Source of the DNA: Pseudomonadota bacterium
GTDB taxonomy: Bacteria > Desulfobacterota > BSN033 > WVXP01 > G020346125
DNA length: 8,983 nt
Assembly: GCA_030672465.1 (NCBI GenBank)
Contig: DAOVGJ010000114.1
Coordinates: 1-8,983, forward strand
Direction of reading: 5' to 3'
Within the stretch, counting starts at the first letter, position 1. Each line of letters starts with the position of its first letter. Under the pieces are notes generated by a model. That model saw only the letters and a list, made by a program, of their open reading frames with translations. It had not been told where the DNA came from and made no database searches. Shown here one piece after another: positions 1 to 6,599 of this stretch. Made by a program: the position numbers and the translations under genes.

Positions 1-138
1 TTTGATTTTAGGTTTGGATTCATCTGGAACGAAAATCCCAAATCCCAATTCAAGCTTTTGAAATAAAAGCTGTCCAAAAATGGTTATAAAAGCTGTTCTT
101 TGATAGCTTTGTGCGTATCTGATATTTAAGGCGGAAAT
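1..138. other. AT-rich intergenic stretch before the transporter operon
   Basis: No gene is supported here. Frames 1 and 2 are open from the left edge but stop at 64-66 and 59-61, giving tails of only about 20 residues with no recognisable family. The DNA holds a tandem 7-bp repeat AATCCCA (34-40, 41-47) and a set of AGCTTTT/AAAAGCT elements, listed separately. The AATCCCA-type filler resembles intergenic low-complexity DNA more than coding sequence. The solute-binding protein expected for the downstream ABC importer is not here, so it may end just left of the window or be encoded elsewhere. Confidence 0.5.
53..110. repeat. Alternating AGCTTTT / AAAAGCT elements upstream of the operon
   Basis: AGCTTTT (53-59) and AAAAGCT (65-71) form a perfect 7-bp inverted repeat around a 5-nt centre. 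AAAAGCT recurs at 88-94 and faces AGCTTT at 105-110 across 10 nt. ATAAAAGCTGT is also a direct 11-bp repeat (63-73 and 86-96). Four copies of one half-site just before the first gene could be an operator for an unseen regulator. The motif is short and AT-rich, however, so chance is a real alternative. No T-run follows, so it does not look like a terminator. Confidence 0.3.
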
Positions 139-1020
139 GTGGCCATGAGAATTAAAAGAAAGCAACTGGCCCCTTACCTTTATATTGCCCCCGCGTTTAT
201 CTATCTCTTTGTCTTATGGGTGTTTCCCTTTCTCTATTCCCTTATTCTCAGCTTTCAGAAATGGGAGTTAGCCAGCCTTGACACCCAAAGGAGATTCGTC
301 GGGTTCAAGAATTATATTGAGATAGTAAAGGACCCCGAATTTTGGAACGGAATTAATCGTACATTGGTTTATGTTTGTTCCGCTGTTGGTCTCGAATTTG
401 TCATAGGACTTGGCATTGCTCTTCTGATCTGCAAACAACTGAAGGGCATGGGGCTATTTAGGAGATTCATTTTAATTCCCTTCATAATTGCCCCTGCCGT
501 TGTTGGGCTGATGTGGATGTGGATGTATAATCCCGAATTGGGAATCTTCAACCATTTTATCAGAACTTTGGGAATTGATAAACAGGGATTTATATGGACG
601 GGAGATCCCTCCATAGCCATGTTCTCCCTGGTATTGGCCGATATATGGCAATGGACGCCTTTTGTTATACTCCTGTTCGTTGCCGGAATCGTTTCTCTCC
701 CCTCCGATCCCTTTGACGCAGCCCGAATTGATGGAGCCTCCCGTTGGCAAATATTTAAATACATCACACTCCCTATGCTCAAACCAATTATGATGGTTAT
801 CCTTTTAATCCGGACCATGACAGCCTTTAAATTTATCGATAAGATCTTCATCCTAACCCACGGCGGTCCAGCAAGTACCACAGAGGTTCTCGGTTTCTAT
901 ATATACCGGGTCTCATTCATGCACTTCCGTATGGGATACGGGGCAGCCTTATCCTATGTGATGTTTATAATCGTCATTGCGCTGTGCTTGATTATCATTC
1001 GTTTTTTGAGGGTGAAATAG
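139..1020 (+). CDS. CUT1 ABC sugar/polyol transporter permease, MalF/UgpA type
   Basis: This is an inner-membrane permease of a carbohydrate ABC importer, 293 aa and usual for LacF/UgpA-type subunits. About six hydrophobic segments are visible, near residues 13-38, 74-97, 108-130, 160-185, 215-235 and 265-289. The cytoplasmic EAA loop that docks the ATPase is clear: D193-A-A, G199 and the following I-x-LP (L211-P212). The N-terminus is short, without the long MalF extension. The start is ambiguous. GTG at 139 lies 4 nt after AAGGCGG (128-134), and ATG at 145 lies 10 nt after it; only two residues differ. It is the first gene of the cluster, 3 bp ahead of its partner permease. The family is certain, the substrate is not. 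Linked dehydrogenases and a kinase suggest a polyol or related sugar. Confidence 0.93.
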   Translation: MAMRIKRKQLAPYLYIAPAFIYLFVLWVFPFLYSLILSFQKWELASLDTQRRFVGFKNYIEIVKDPEFWNGINRTLVYVCSAVGLEFVIGLGIALLICKQLKGMGLFRRFILIPFIIAPAVVGLMWMWMYNPELGIFNHFIRTLGIDKQGFIWTGDPSIAMFSLVLADIWQWTPFVILLFVAGIVSLPSDPFDAARIDGASRWQIFKYITLPMLKPIMMVILLIRTMTAFKFIDKIFILTHGGPASTTEVLGFYIYRVSFMHFRMGYGAALSYVMFIIVIALCLIIIRFLRVK

Positions 1021-1023
1021 GAT

Positions 1024-1881
1024 ATGGATATGATACAACCCTCTGGCCGAAGGGATAGGACAAAGAGGCTTATCGAAACAGTGGCCATTTATGTCTTATT
1101 GACCATTTTTTTGATTGGGGTCCTTTTCCCCATCTACTGGATGGTAATTTCCTCTTTCAAAACACGGATTCAGGCGTTAACCCTTCCTCCGTTATGGGTC
1201 TTTAAACCCACATTCGATAATTATATCGGCATTTTTCAGCACCGTCCTTTTGCCCATTACCTTTTAAACAGCGTTATCATTGCCACCAGTACGGTTATCT
1301 TTACATTAATCATTGGGACGCTCGCTGCCTTTTCTTTAGCACGGTTCAAATTTCGGGGGAGCGATGATATTGCCCTGTGGTTCTTATCGACGCAAATGAT
1401 CCCTCCAATCATCGCGCTCATTCCGTTTTTTCTCATTTTAAGAATGCTCTATATGCTGGATACCCATTTGGGTCTTATTATGATTTACTCAACGTTCACC
1501 CTACCGTATATTATCTGGATGATGAGGGGATTTGTCGCGGAAATTCCCCCTGAATTGGAAGAGTCGGCTATGGTCCATGGCTGTTCACGGGCTAAGGCAT
1601 TCTTGAAAATTACAGTTCCCCTTATCCTTCCGGGTTTCGTGGCAACGGGAATATTTTGTATAATCATGTGTTGGAATGAATTCCTCGTCGCCCTCATCCT
1701 AACTGGGGATACGGCAAAAACCCTTCCCGTCGCCACCATCGATTTTTTGTCCGAAAGGGGTATTATGTGGTCCCATGTCTGCGCTGCTGGAACGGTGATG
1801 ATGATCCCCATTTTAGGGGTGAGTTTTTTCGTTCAAAAATACATGATTCGGGGCCTGGCCTATGGGGCCATAAAAGGTTAA
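1024..1881 (+). CDS. CUT1 ABC sugar/polyol transporter permease, MalG/UgpE type
   Basis: This is the second membrane subunit of the importer, 285 aa and normal for MalG-like proteins. It should pair with the preceding permease to form the translocation pore. Hydrophobic segments lie near residues 18-43, 81-105, 115-139, 147-167, 204-227 and 255-272. The EAA loop runs from about E179 through G186 to P203. The C-terminus ends GLAYGAIKG, a form of the GLxxGAxKG tail typical of MalG-type permeases, which reaches toward the ATPase dimer. The start ATG is 9 nt after GAGGGTG (1008-1014), a site inside the end of the upstream gene. Together with the 3-bp spacing this points to cotranscription and coupled translation. 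Substrate cannot be read from the sequence. Confidence 0.93.
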   Translation: MDMIQPSGRRDRTKRLIETVAIYVLLTIFLIGVLFPIYWMVISSFKTRIQALTLPPLWVFKPTFDNYIGIFQHRPFAHYLLNSVIIATSTVIFTLIIGTLAAFSLARFKFRGSDDIALWFLSTQMIPPIIALIPFFLILRMLYMLDTHLGLIMIYSTFTLPYIIWMMRGFVAEIPPELEESAMVHGCSRAKAFLKITVPLILPGFVATGIFCIIMCWNEFLVALILTGDTAKTLPVATIDFLSERGIMWSHVCAAGTVMMIPILGVSFFVQKYMIRGLAYGAIKG

Positions 1882-1922
1882 CGGCTCGTAATTAGATATT
1901 ATGCTGCATTGTGGGAATGATC

Positions 1923-3017
1923 ATGAAAGTCGTTTTGGAAAATATAAATAAGCAATTTGGAAAGGTTGTGGCCGTAAAGGAATTTAGTTTGGAAATACCG
2001 AGTGGGCAATTTTTGGTCCTCTTGGGTCCATCGGGTAGCGGTAAAACAACGGTTTTGAGAATGATAGCTGGATTGCAAATTCAGGATTCGGGAAATATTT
2101 ACATTGGAAATACACTAGTCAATGATCTGGAGCCGAAGGATCGAAATTTGACCATGGTTTTCCAAAATTACGCCCTTTATCCCCATATGACCGTGTTCAA
2201 TAACATCGCATTTCCCTTAAAAGTGCGGAAGGCACCGAAAGATGAGGTTCAGAGAAAGGTCGCTCAAGTTGCCTCCATGCTCAGGATCGGCGACCTCATG
2301 GACCGAAAACCAAGAGAGATTAGCGGCGGGGAAGCCCAACGAGTGGCACTGGGTCGAACAATTATCGGAGATTCCCAAATTTTCTTGATGGATGAACCCC
2401 TCAGCAACCTCGATGCTAAGTTAAGGATTCAGATGAGGGCTGAGCTTCAACTTCTCCACAGAAAATTGAAAAAGACGACTATCTATGTGACCCATGACCA
2501 AGTAGAGGCGATGACAATTGGGGAAAAGATTACCATTATGGATAAAGGAATCTTACAACAACTGGGTACGCCTGACGAGGTTTATAACTATCCCGTCAAT
2601 AGATTTGTTGCGGAGTTTATAGGAAGTCCTCCTATTAATATGTTGGAGGGAGAAATTACGAGAAGGGATGAGAGGGTAGAAATCGAGATAGATGATTATT
2701 TCCTCACATTTCCCTTGAAAGTGGAAAATGTCCTTAGAGAATCAAACCTTTCCCGAACCCTTGTAGGAGTTCGACCGGAGAATGTATCGATCTTTGCCGA
2801 GAAACAGGCCAATTCTCTTCCATCTGAAGTTGAGCTCGTGGAATCCATAGGGTCAGATCTGTATGTCTATTTGATTCACGATGACAAAACCATCATTGCC
2901 CGCACGCAACCACCGGTGAATTTACCCATTGGAAAAACCGTTTGGTTGACCTTTGACTGTAAAAAACCCCTTATTTTTAACATTCAAACCGGGCGATCCC
3001 TTATCGCCAAGCCCTGA
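1923..3017 (+). CDS. ABC importer ATPase, MalK/UgpC (CUT1) type
   Basis: This is the cytoplasmic ATP-hydrolysing subunit of the CUT1 importer. I prefer ATG 1923 (364 aa) because MalK-like proteins begin at the first beta strand and GGGA lies 6 nt upstream. ATG 1917 and GTG 1911 are in frame and cannot be excluded. In 364-aa numbering: Walker A GPSGSGKTT at 35-43, Q-loop Q81, signature SGGE at 134-137, Walker B ending D157-E158, D-loop SNLD at 161-164 and switch H191. The C-terminal third is the MalK/UgpC regulatory (TOBE) region, with VGVRPE at 281-286. The signature has Glu where MalK usually has Gln (LSGGQ); SGGE occurs in other active ABC ATPases, so activity is expected. It lies 41 bp after the permease gene. 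A single ATPase gene implies a homodimer. Confidence 0.94.
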   Translation: MKVVLENINKQFGKVVAVKEFSLEIPSGQFLVLLGPSGSGKTTVLRMIAGLQIQDSGNIYIGNTLVNDLEPKDRNLTMVFQNYALYPHMTVFNNIAFPLKVRKAPKDEVQRKVAQVASMLRIGDLMDRKPREISGGEAQRVALGRTIIGDSQIFLMDEPLSNLDAKLRIQMRAELQLLHRKLKKTTIYVTHDQVEAMTIGEKITIMDKGILQQLGTPDEVYNYPVNRFVAEFIGSPPINMLEGEITRRDERVEIEIDDYFLTFPLKVENVLRESNLSRTLVGVRPENVSIFAEKQANSLPSEVELVESIGSDLYVYLIHDDKTIIARTQPPVNLPIGKTVWLTFDCKKPLIFNIQTGRSLIAKP

Positions 3018-3028
3018 ATAAAAGGGAT
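2992..3028 (+). other. Overlapping, mutually exclusive stems at the ATPase gene end
   Basis: GGCGAT (2992-2997) pairs perfectly with ATCGCC (3003-3008) across a 5-nt loop. Alternatively ATCCCTT (2996-3002) pairs perfectly with AAGGGAT (3022-3028) across 19 nt, placing the stop codon in the loop. The two stems share bases 2996-2997, so only one can form fully. No T-run follows, so this is not a canonical terminator. It could affect mRNA 3' processing between transport and catabolic genes, but coincidence is possible. Confidence 0.25.
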
Positions 3029-3166
3029 TAATTGAGTTATCCATTTCCGACAGAAATCAATTACACGATTTAATCAAGAACCATATTTCCCCACACCGCA
3101 ATTCCCTTTCGGCACTGAGGTTAATCTTAATAGCCTAGGTGCGTCAATAAAATAGGAGGGTAACGG
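3018..3166 (+). other. 149-bp gap between transporter and catabolic genes
   Basis: This is the longest gap inside the plus-strand cluster. It contains a 9-bp palindrome GATTTAATC (3067-3075) and ends in a strong ribosome site. I find no convincing -35/-10 pair and no hairpin with a T-run. A second promoter or operator for the catabolic genes is possible but not shown. Confidence 0.35.
3154..3160 (+). promoter_or_regulatory. Strong Shine-Dalgarno that fixes a GTG start
   Basis: AGGAGGG ends 6 nt before GTG 3167, the ideal spacing. The nearest in-frame ATG (3179) is 18 nt away. This near-perfect ribosome site therefore supports the GTG start of the dehydrogenase and suggests strong, independent translation after the 149-bp gap. 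Confidence 0.8.
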
Positions 3167-4255
3167 GTGCATAAGATAATGATTGGACCCAATAAATATA
3201 TCCAGGGTCCGGAGGTAATTAGGGAAGCGGGGGCTTATATTAAGCTTCTGGGAAAGAAGGCCAATTTAATCGGGGATAAGATTGTATTGCCCCTTCTGGA
3301 GCAAACGCTTAAGGAAGGCTTGAAGAAGCAAAACATAAGCACGGTGGTGAGCATATTTAGAGGGGAATGTTCGAACCAAGAAATTTCCAGGATAACCGGA
3401 ATCTGCCGAGAAGGGAAGGTAGATATTGTAGTGGGAGCCGGCGGAGGAAAGACCCTGGATACCGCTAAGGCAGTAGGGCACTATCTAAAGATACCCACGG
3501 TAATTATTCCGACCATAGCGGCCACGGATGCCCCCATAAGCTCGTTAGCCGTTATATATGGGGAAGACCACAGCCACCAAGGATACATTCTACTAGATAA
3601 AAATCCAGATCTCATTCTCGTTGACACCGAAATCATTGCCAACGCTCCCCCTCGGTTTTTCGTCTCCGGGATGGGCGATGCATTGGCTACTAGATTTGAG
3701 GCAGAAGCCTGTGCCAGATCTTCGGGGAAAAATCTACCAGGTGGGCTTCCTACCCTCGCTGCGATCACTCTAGCAAGGCTCACGTATGATATTCTGATGG
3801 AATATGGCCTGGAGGCGAAACAGGCGGTCGAAAAGAAAGCAGTAACTCCCGCCGTAGAAAAAGTCGTGGAGGCAAACATATTGCTCAGTGGATTGGGTTT
3901 TGAAAGCGGTGGGTTGGCGGCAGCCCATGCCATCCAGGTAGGATTGACTACCGCTAAGGAAGCTTCAAAAACGTACCATGGTGAAAAGGTGGCCTTTGGG
4001 ACTCTGGTCCAGCTTATTATGGAGGGCCGGGCAATGAACGAAACGGCAAATGTGGGCAAATTTTGTACTGCGGTGGGATTGCCAGTAACCCTATCCGCCC
4101 TTGGGATTTCCACCGAGGAGGTTTCCAAAATTGCCGAAGAGGCCTGGAAGCAGAATATCATGGGAAACATGCCTTTTCCAATCACGCCCAAGTTGGTATC
4201 CGATTGCATATTGGTGGCGGATTCCCTTGGGAAGAGCTTGATGGAGGGCCAATAG
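3167..4255 (+). CDS. gldA: GldA-type metal-dependent polyol (glycerol) dehydrogenase
   Basis: This is an NAD-dependent dehydrogenase of the iron/zinc-containing alcohol dehydrogenase superfamily, glycerol dehydrogenase branch. The family oxidises the secondary hydroxyl of glycerol or similar polyols to a ketone in the cytoplasm. At 362 aa it matches GldA length. The dinucleotide-binding segment VGAGGGKTLDTAKAV spans 89-103, and PTIAATDAP spans 115-123. The metal ligands expected from GldA structures are present as D171 (in SGMGDALAT), H254 (in AAAHA) and H271 (in HGEKVAFG). The GldA hallmark LSGLGFESGGLAAAHA ends at 255. One change stands out: the usual HAIHNG reads HAIQVG (254-259), so the second His is Gln. 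It begins with GTG behind a strong ribosome site and opens the catabolic part of the cluster. The family is secure; glycerol itself is doubtful because the linked kinase has an altered pocket. Confidence 0.9.
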   Translation: MHKIMIGPNKYIQGPEVIREAGAYIKLLGKKANLIGDKIVLPLLEQTLKEGLKKQNISTVVSIFRGECSNQEISRITGICREGKVDIVVGAGGGKTLDTAKAVGHYLKIPTVIIPTIAATDAPISSLAVIYGEDHSHQGYILLDKNPDLILVDTEIIANAPPRFFVSGMGDALATRFEAEACARSSGKNLPGGLPTLAAITLARLTYDILMEYGLEAKQAVEKKAVTPAVEKVVEANILLSGLGFESGGLAAAHAIQVGLTTAKEASKTYHGEKVAFGTLVQLIMEGRAMNETANVGKFCTAVGLPVTLSALGISTEEVSKIAEEAWKQNIMGNMPFPITPKLVSDCILVADSLGKSLMEGQ

Positions 4256-4317
4256 ATCTCATTTTAGGAAGATATGCCGTTATTTACCGGCAATAGAGTG
4301 GGGAGATTTCCAAGAAT

Positions 4318-4323
4318 GGGAGG
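4318..4323 (+). promoter_or_regulatory. Shine-Dalgarno for the SDR gene
   Basis: GGGAGG lies 7 nt before ATG 4331 and fixes the SDR start. It ends the 75-bp gap after the GldA-type gene. That gap also holds a weak 5-bp stem, TGCCG (4275-4279) with CGGCA (4288-4292), without a T-run. Confidence 0.7.
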
Positions 4324-4330
4324 TGGTTAG

Positions 4331-5107
4331 ATGGGTATTTTATCTCTTTTTAATTTAGAGGGGAAAATCGCAATGGTAACCGGCGCCGGGTCGGGATTGG
4401 GGAGGGCAATGGCCTTGGCTCTCGGAGAAGCTGGAGCTGATGTTTCGGTAGTCGATATTAACGCGGAGGCGCTCCGGAAGACCGCGTCGGAGATAGAAAA
4501 AATGAACAGGAGTTCCTTGGTCATTGAAACTGATGTGACCAATATAGGGGATGTCAACAGAATGGTTGAAAGAACCGTAGAAGTCTTCGGGAAGATGGAT
4601 ATTGCGGTCAACAACGCGGGTATTTCGGGTGGTGGCATCCCTGCTGAGGAAATCGATGAGGAGGTTTGGAAAAAAGTTATGGATGTGAATTTAACGAGCG
4701 TCTTCTGGTGTGCCCGCGCAGAGGGGCGGCAGATGATGAAACAACAAAGGGGGAAAATCATCAACACGGCCTCCATGTCGGGGTTTATCGTTAATAAGAG
4801 TATCCCAGCAACCTCCTATTGTACCGCAAAGGGAGGAATTGTGATGATGACCAAAGCCTTGGCCACTGAGTGGGCAAAGTTCCACATAAATGTGAATGCC
4901 ATTGCCCCCGGATACTTTAGGACTCCGTTGACCCAGAAACTCTGGGAAAATCCCGATACTTATAAGGAGATGGTCGAAATGACCCCGATGGGAAGAATTG
5001 GGGAACCCCCGGAACTGGCTGGGACAGTGGTCTTTTTAGCATCCGAAGCTTCGAACTACATTACAGGCCATATTCTGGTGATTGATGGGGGATATACCCT
5101 TTGGTGA
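4331..5107 (+). CDS. Classical SDR-family NAD-dependent sugar/polyol dehydrogenase
   Basis: This is a short-chain dehydrogenase/reductase of 258 aa, the usual length for classical SDRs. The Rossmann motif TGAGSGLG spans 17-24. D42 at the end of the second beta strand predicts NAD(H) rather than NADP(H). NNAG spans 94-97. The catalytic set is N120, Ser in the SMSG segment (S148, with S150 adjacent), Y163 and K167. The IAPGYFRTPL segment (191-200) and the C-terminal GHxLxIDGG match the gluconate 5-dehydrogenase, mannitol/arabinitol dehydrogenase and KduD-like group. That group interconverts polyols or aldonates and keto sugars. It may catalyse a second oxidation or a reduction in the same route as the GldA-type enzyme. 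The kinase start lies 4 bp after its stop, so translation is probably coupled. The precise substrate is unknown. Confidence 0.9.
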   Translation: MGILSLFNLEGKIAMVTGAGSGLGRAMALALGEAGADVSVVDINAEALRKTASEIEKMNRSSLVIETDVTNIGDVNRMVERTVEVFGKMDIAVNNAGISGGGIPAEEIDEEVWKKVMDVNLTSVFWCARAEGRQMMKQQRGKIINTASMSGFIVNKSIPATSYCTAKGGIVMMTKALATEWAKFHINVNAIAPGYFRTPLTQKLWENPDTYKEMVEMTPMGRIGEPPELAGTVVFLASEASNYITGHILVIDGGYTLW

Positions 5108-5111
5108 TCCA

Positions 5112-6599
5112 ATGAGGAAAAAGTTCATCCTTGTCATCGACATTGGAACGACCAACATCAAGTCTATTATCCTTGACGAGAATGCGAATATTGTAAGTTC
5201 ATCCATTCAGAAGATCGCAGCAATTTTTCCCAAGGAAGGCGAGGTAGAATACGAACCTCTGAAACTCTGGAATACGACCAAAGAGGTAATGACGGCATCG
5301 CTCAGAAAGGGAGGATTGTCGGCAAAAAATATCCATGCGACCGGGATTACCAACCAAAGGGGGACGATGGTCCTTTGGGATAAGGAGAATGGCTTACCCT
5401 TATACAATGCGATCTCATGGCAAGACCAGAGAACAAGCTCTTTATGTGATGAACTGGGGAAGGGGGATATAGATGTTCTCTTCTGTGAAAGTATGGGTGA
5501 CCATATCAGTCCTGCCTTTTCCGTCACAAAGTTGCTGTGGGTTTTACAGCACATTCCAAATATCAGAGATAGGGTTTCGGATGGCAATCTGCTTTTCGGA
5601 ACTTTGGATTCATGGATTGTTTGGAAGCTCACCGGGGGAAGAGTCCATGCGACGGATAATTCCAACGCGGCTTCAACCCACATGGTTCACAGGGGAACCC
5701 AACAGTGGGATAAAAAAATCTTGGACCGTTTGGACATCCCCCTCTCTATTCTTCCAGCGATAAAACCCTCGAATGGATTTTTCGGATACATGGATCCAGA
5801 TATTCTGGGGGAAGAAGTACCTATTTGCAGCGTAATGGGAGATCAACAGGCCTCCCTTTACGGGCAGGCTTGCTTCAAAGCTGGAATGGCCAAATGCACT
5901 TACGGGACCGGTTCCTTCATCCTGATGAATATCGGGGAAAAGGCTGTCCCAACAGCAAGGGTGGCATGGACTAAGCAAGGGGGAACTACGACCTTCAAAC
6001 TTGAGGGGTTTGCGGCCGCAACAGGCTCAATGCTTCAGTGGCTATTCGATGAATTCTTACAAGTCGGCACCGTCGACGAATCGGAAAAGATGGCTTTTGA
6101 AGCCAAGGACTCCAAGGACATCTATGTCATTCCAGCGTTCTTAGGCTTACAGGCGCCGTACTATGATTCAAGGGCCAAGGGGATGATTACAGGCCTAACC
6201 CTGGGCATTAAGAAAGAGGATATTGTTCGGGCCTTCCTGGAATCAACGGCTTACATTTGCCGTGCTATCATCGAGGAAATGCAAGAAAAATCCGGAGTTA
6301 AATTGAATCAGCTGCGGATAGATGGGAGAGGATCGAGGAATAACTTCTTGGCTCAATTTCAAGCCGATAGCCTTGGTGTAAATGTGGAACGATCGGCCTT
6401 GATGGAGTCAACGGCAGCGGGGGCAGCGTTCATGGCCGGGTTGTCATCGGGGTTTTGGCCTTCTGAGGAGGAATTGGCCGAGATGTGGAAAAAAGATCGA
6501 ATTTTTCCCCCGGTCGTGAGCCAAAAACTGAGGGATCGAATGTACGGGAAATGGAGCAGAATTGTTAACCTGGCTCTACACAGGGAAAGGGGGGAATGA
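5112..6599 (+). CDS. FGGY-family carbohydrate kinase, glycerol-kinase-like with altered substrate pocket
   Basis: This is a cytoplasmic ATP-dependent kinase of the FGGY family, 495 aa from ATG 5112. Upstream in-frame starts (TTG 5082, ATG 5085) would add an N-tail that lies inside the SDR gene; GlpK-like proteins begin near residue 1 here. The first phosphate loop is D10-IGTTN. The FGGY_N domain covers about 4-250 and FGGY_C about 255-445. ITNQR (79-83), W103, GTLDSWIVWKLTGG (163-176), GDQQ (243-246), YGTGSF (264-269) and NNFLAQFQAD (410-419) all resemble glycerol kinase, and numbering is almost collinear with E. coli GlpK (502 aa). R83, D244 and Q245 of the glycerol site remain, but Glu84 is G84 and Tyr135 is A135. 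The usual DGG of the nucleotide-side motif reads DGRG (404-407). A C4-C6 polyol or ketose is more likely than glycerol. It is coupled to genes on both sides. Confidence 0.9.
   Translation: MRKKFILVIDIGTTNIKSIILDENANIVSSSIQKIAAIFPKEGEVEYEPLKLWNTTKEVMTASLRKGGLSAKNIHATGITNQRGTMVLWDKENGLPLYNAISWQDQRTSSLCDELGKGDIDVLFCESMGDHISPAFSVTKLLWVLQHIPNIRDRVSDGNLLFGTLDSWIVWKLTGGRVHATDNSNAASTHMVHRGTQQWDKKILDRLDIPLSILPAIKPSNGFFGYMDPDILGEEVPICSVMGDQQASLYGQACFKAGMAKCTYGTGSFILMNIGEKAVPTARVAWTKQGGTTTFKLEGFAAATGSMLQWLFDEFLQVGTVDESEKMAFEAKDSKDIYVIPAFLGLQAPYYDSRAKGMITGLTLGIKKEDIVRAFLESTAYICRAIIEEMQEKSGVKLNQLRIDGRGSRNNFLAQFQADSLGVNVERSALMESTAAGAAFMAGLSSGFWPSEEELAEMWKKDRIFPPVVSQKLRDRMYGKWSRIVNLALHRERGE

Noticed and set aside
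1..66. C-terminal end of an upstream protein in frame 1 (21 residues)
   Set aside because: It is too short to assign, frame 2 is equally open, and the bases look like repetitive AT-rich filler.
100..128. Possible promoter TTGATA - 17 bp - TATTTA
   Set aside because: The -10 match is poor and the start site would fall within or beyond the ribosome site of the first gene, so I do not call it.
369..881. Minus-strand open frame opposite the first permease
   Set aside because: It is an antisense shadow with no family resemblance; the plus-strand permease with its EAA loop explains the region.
3481..4209. Long minus-strand open frame (242 codons) opposite the GldA-type gene
   Set aside because: It lies wholly opposite a well-conserved gene with intact motifs, and its translation shows no recognisable domain.
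4275..4292. Hairpin between the GldA-type and SDR genes as a terminator
   Set aside because: The stem is only 5 bp with an 8-nt loop and no T-run, and the genes read as one operon.
4327..4776. Minus-strand open frame opposite the SDR gene
   Set aside because: It is Ser- and Ile-rich shadow sequence with no domain; the SDR motifs on the plus strand account for the bases.
5082..5087. TTG/ATG starts that would lengthen the kinase by nine or ten residues
   Set aside because: They lie inside the SDR gene, and the resulting leader has no counterpart in GlpK-like proteins; ATG 5112 puts the first beta strand at residue 5, as expected.
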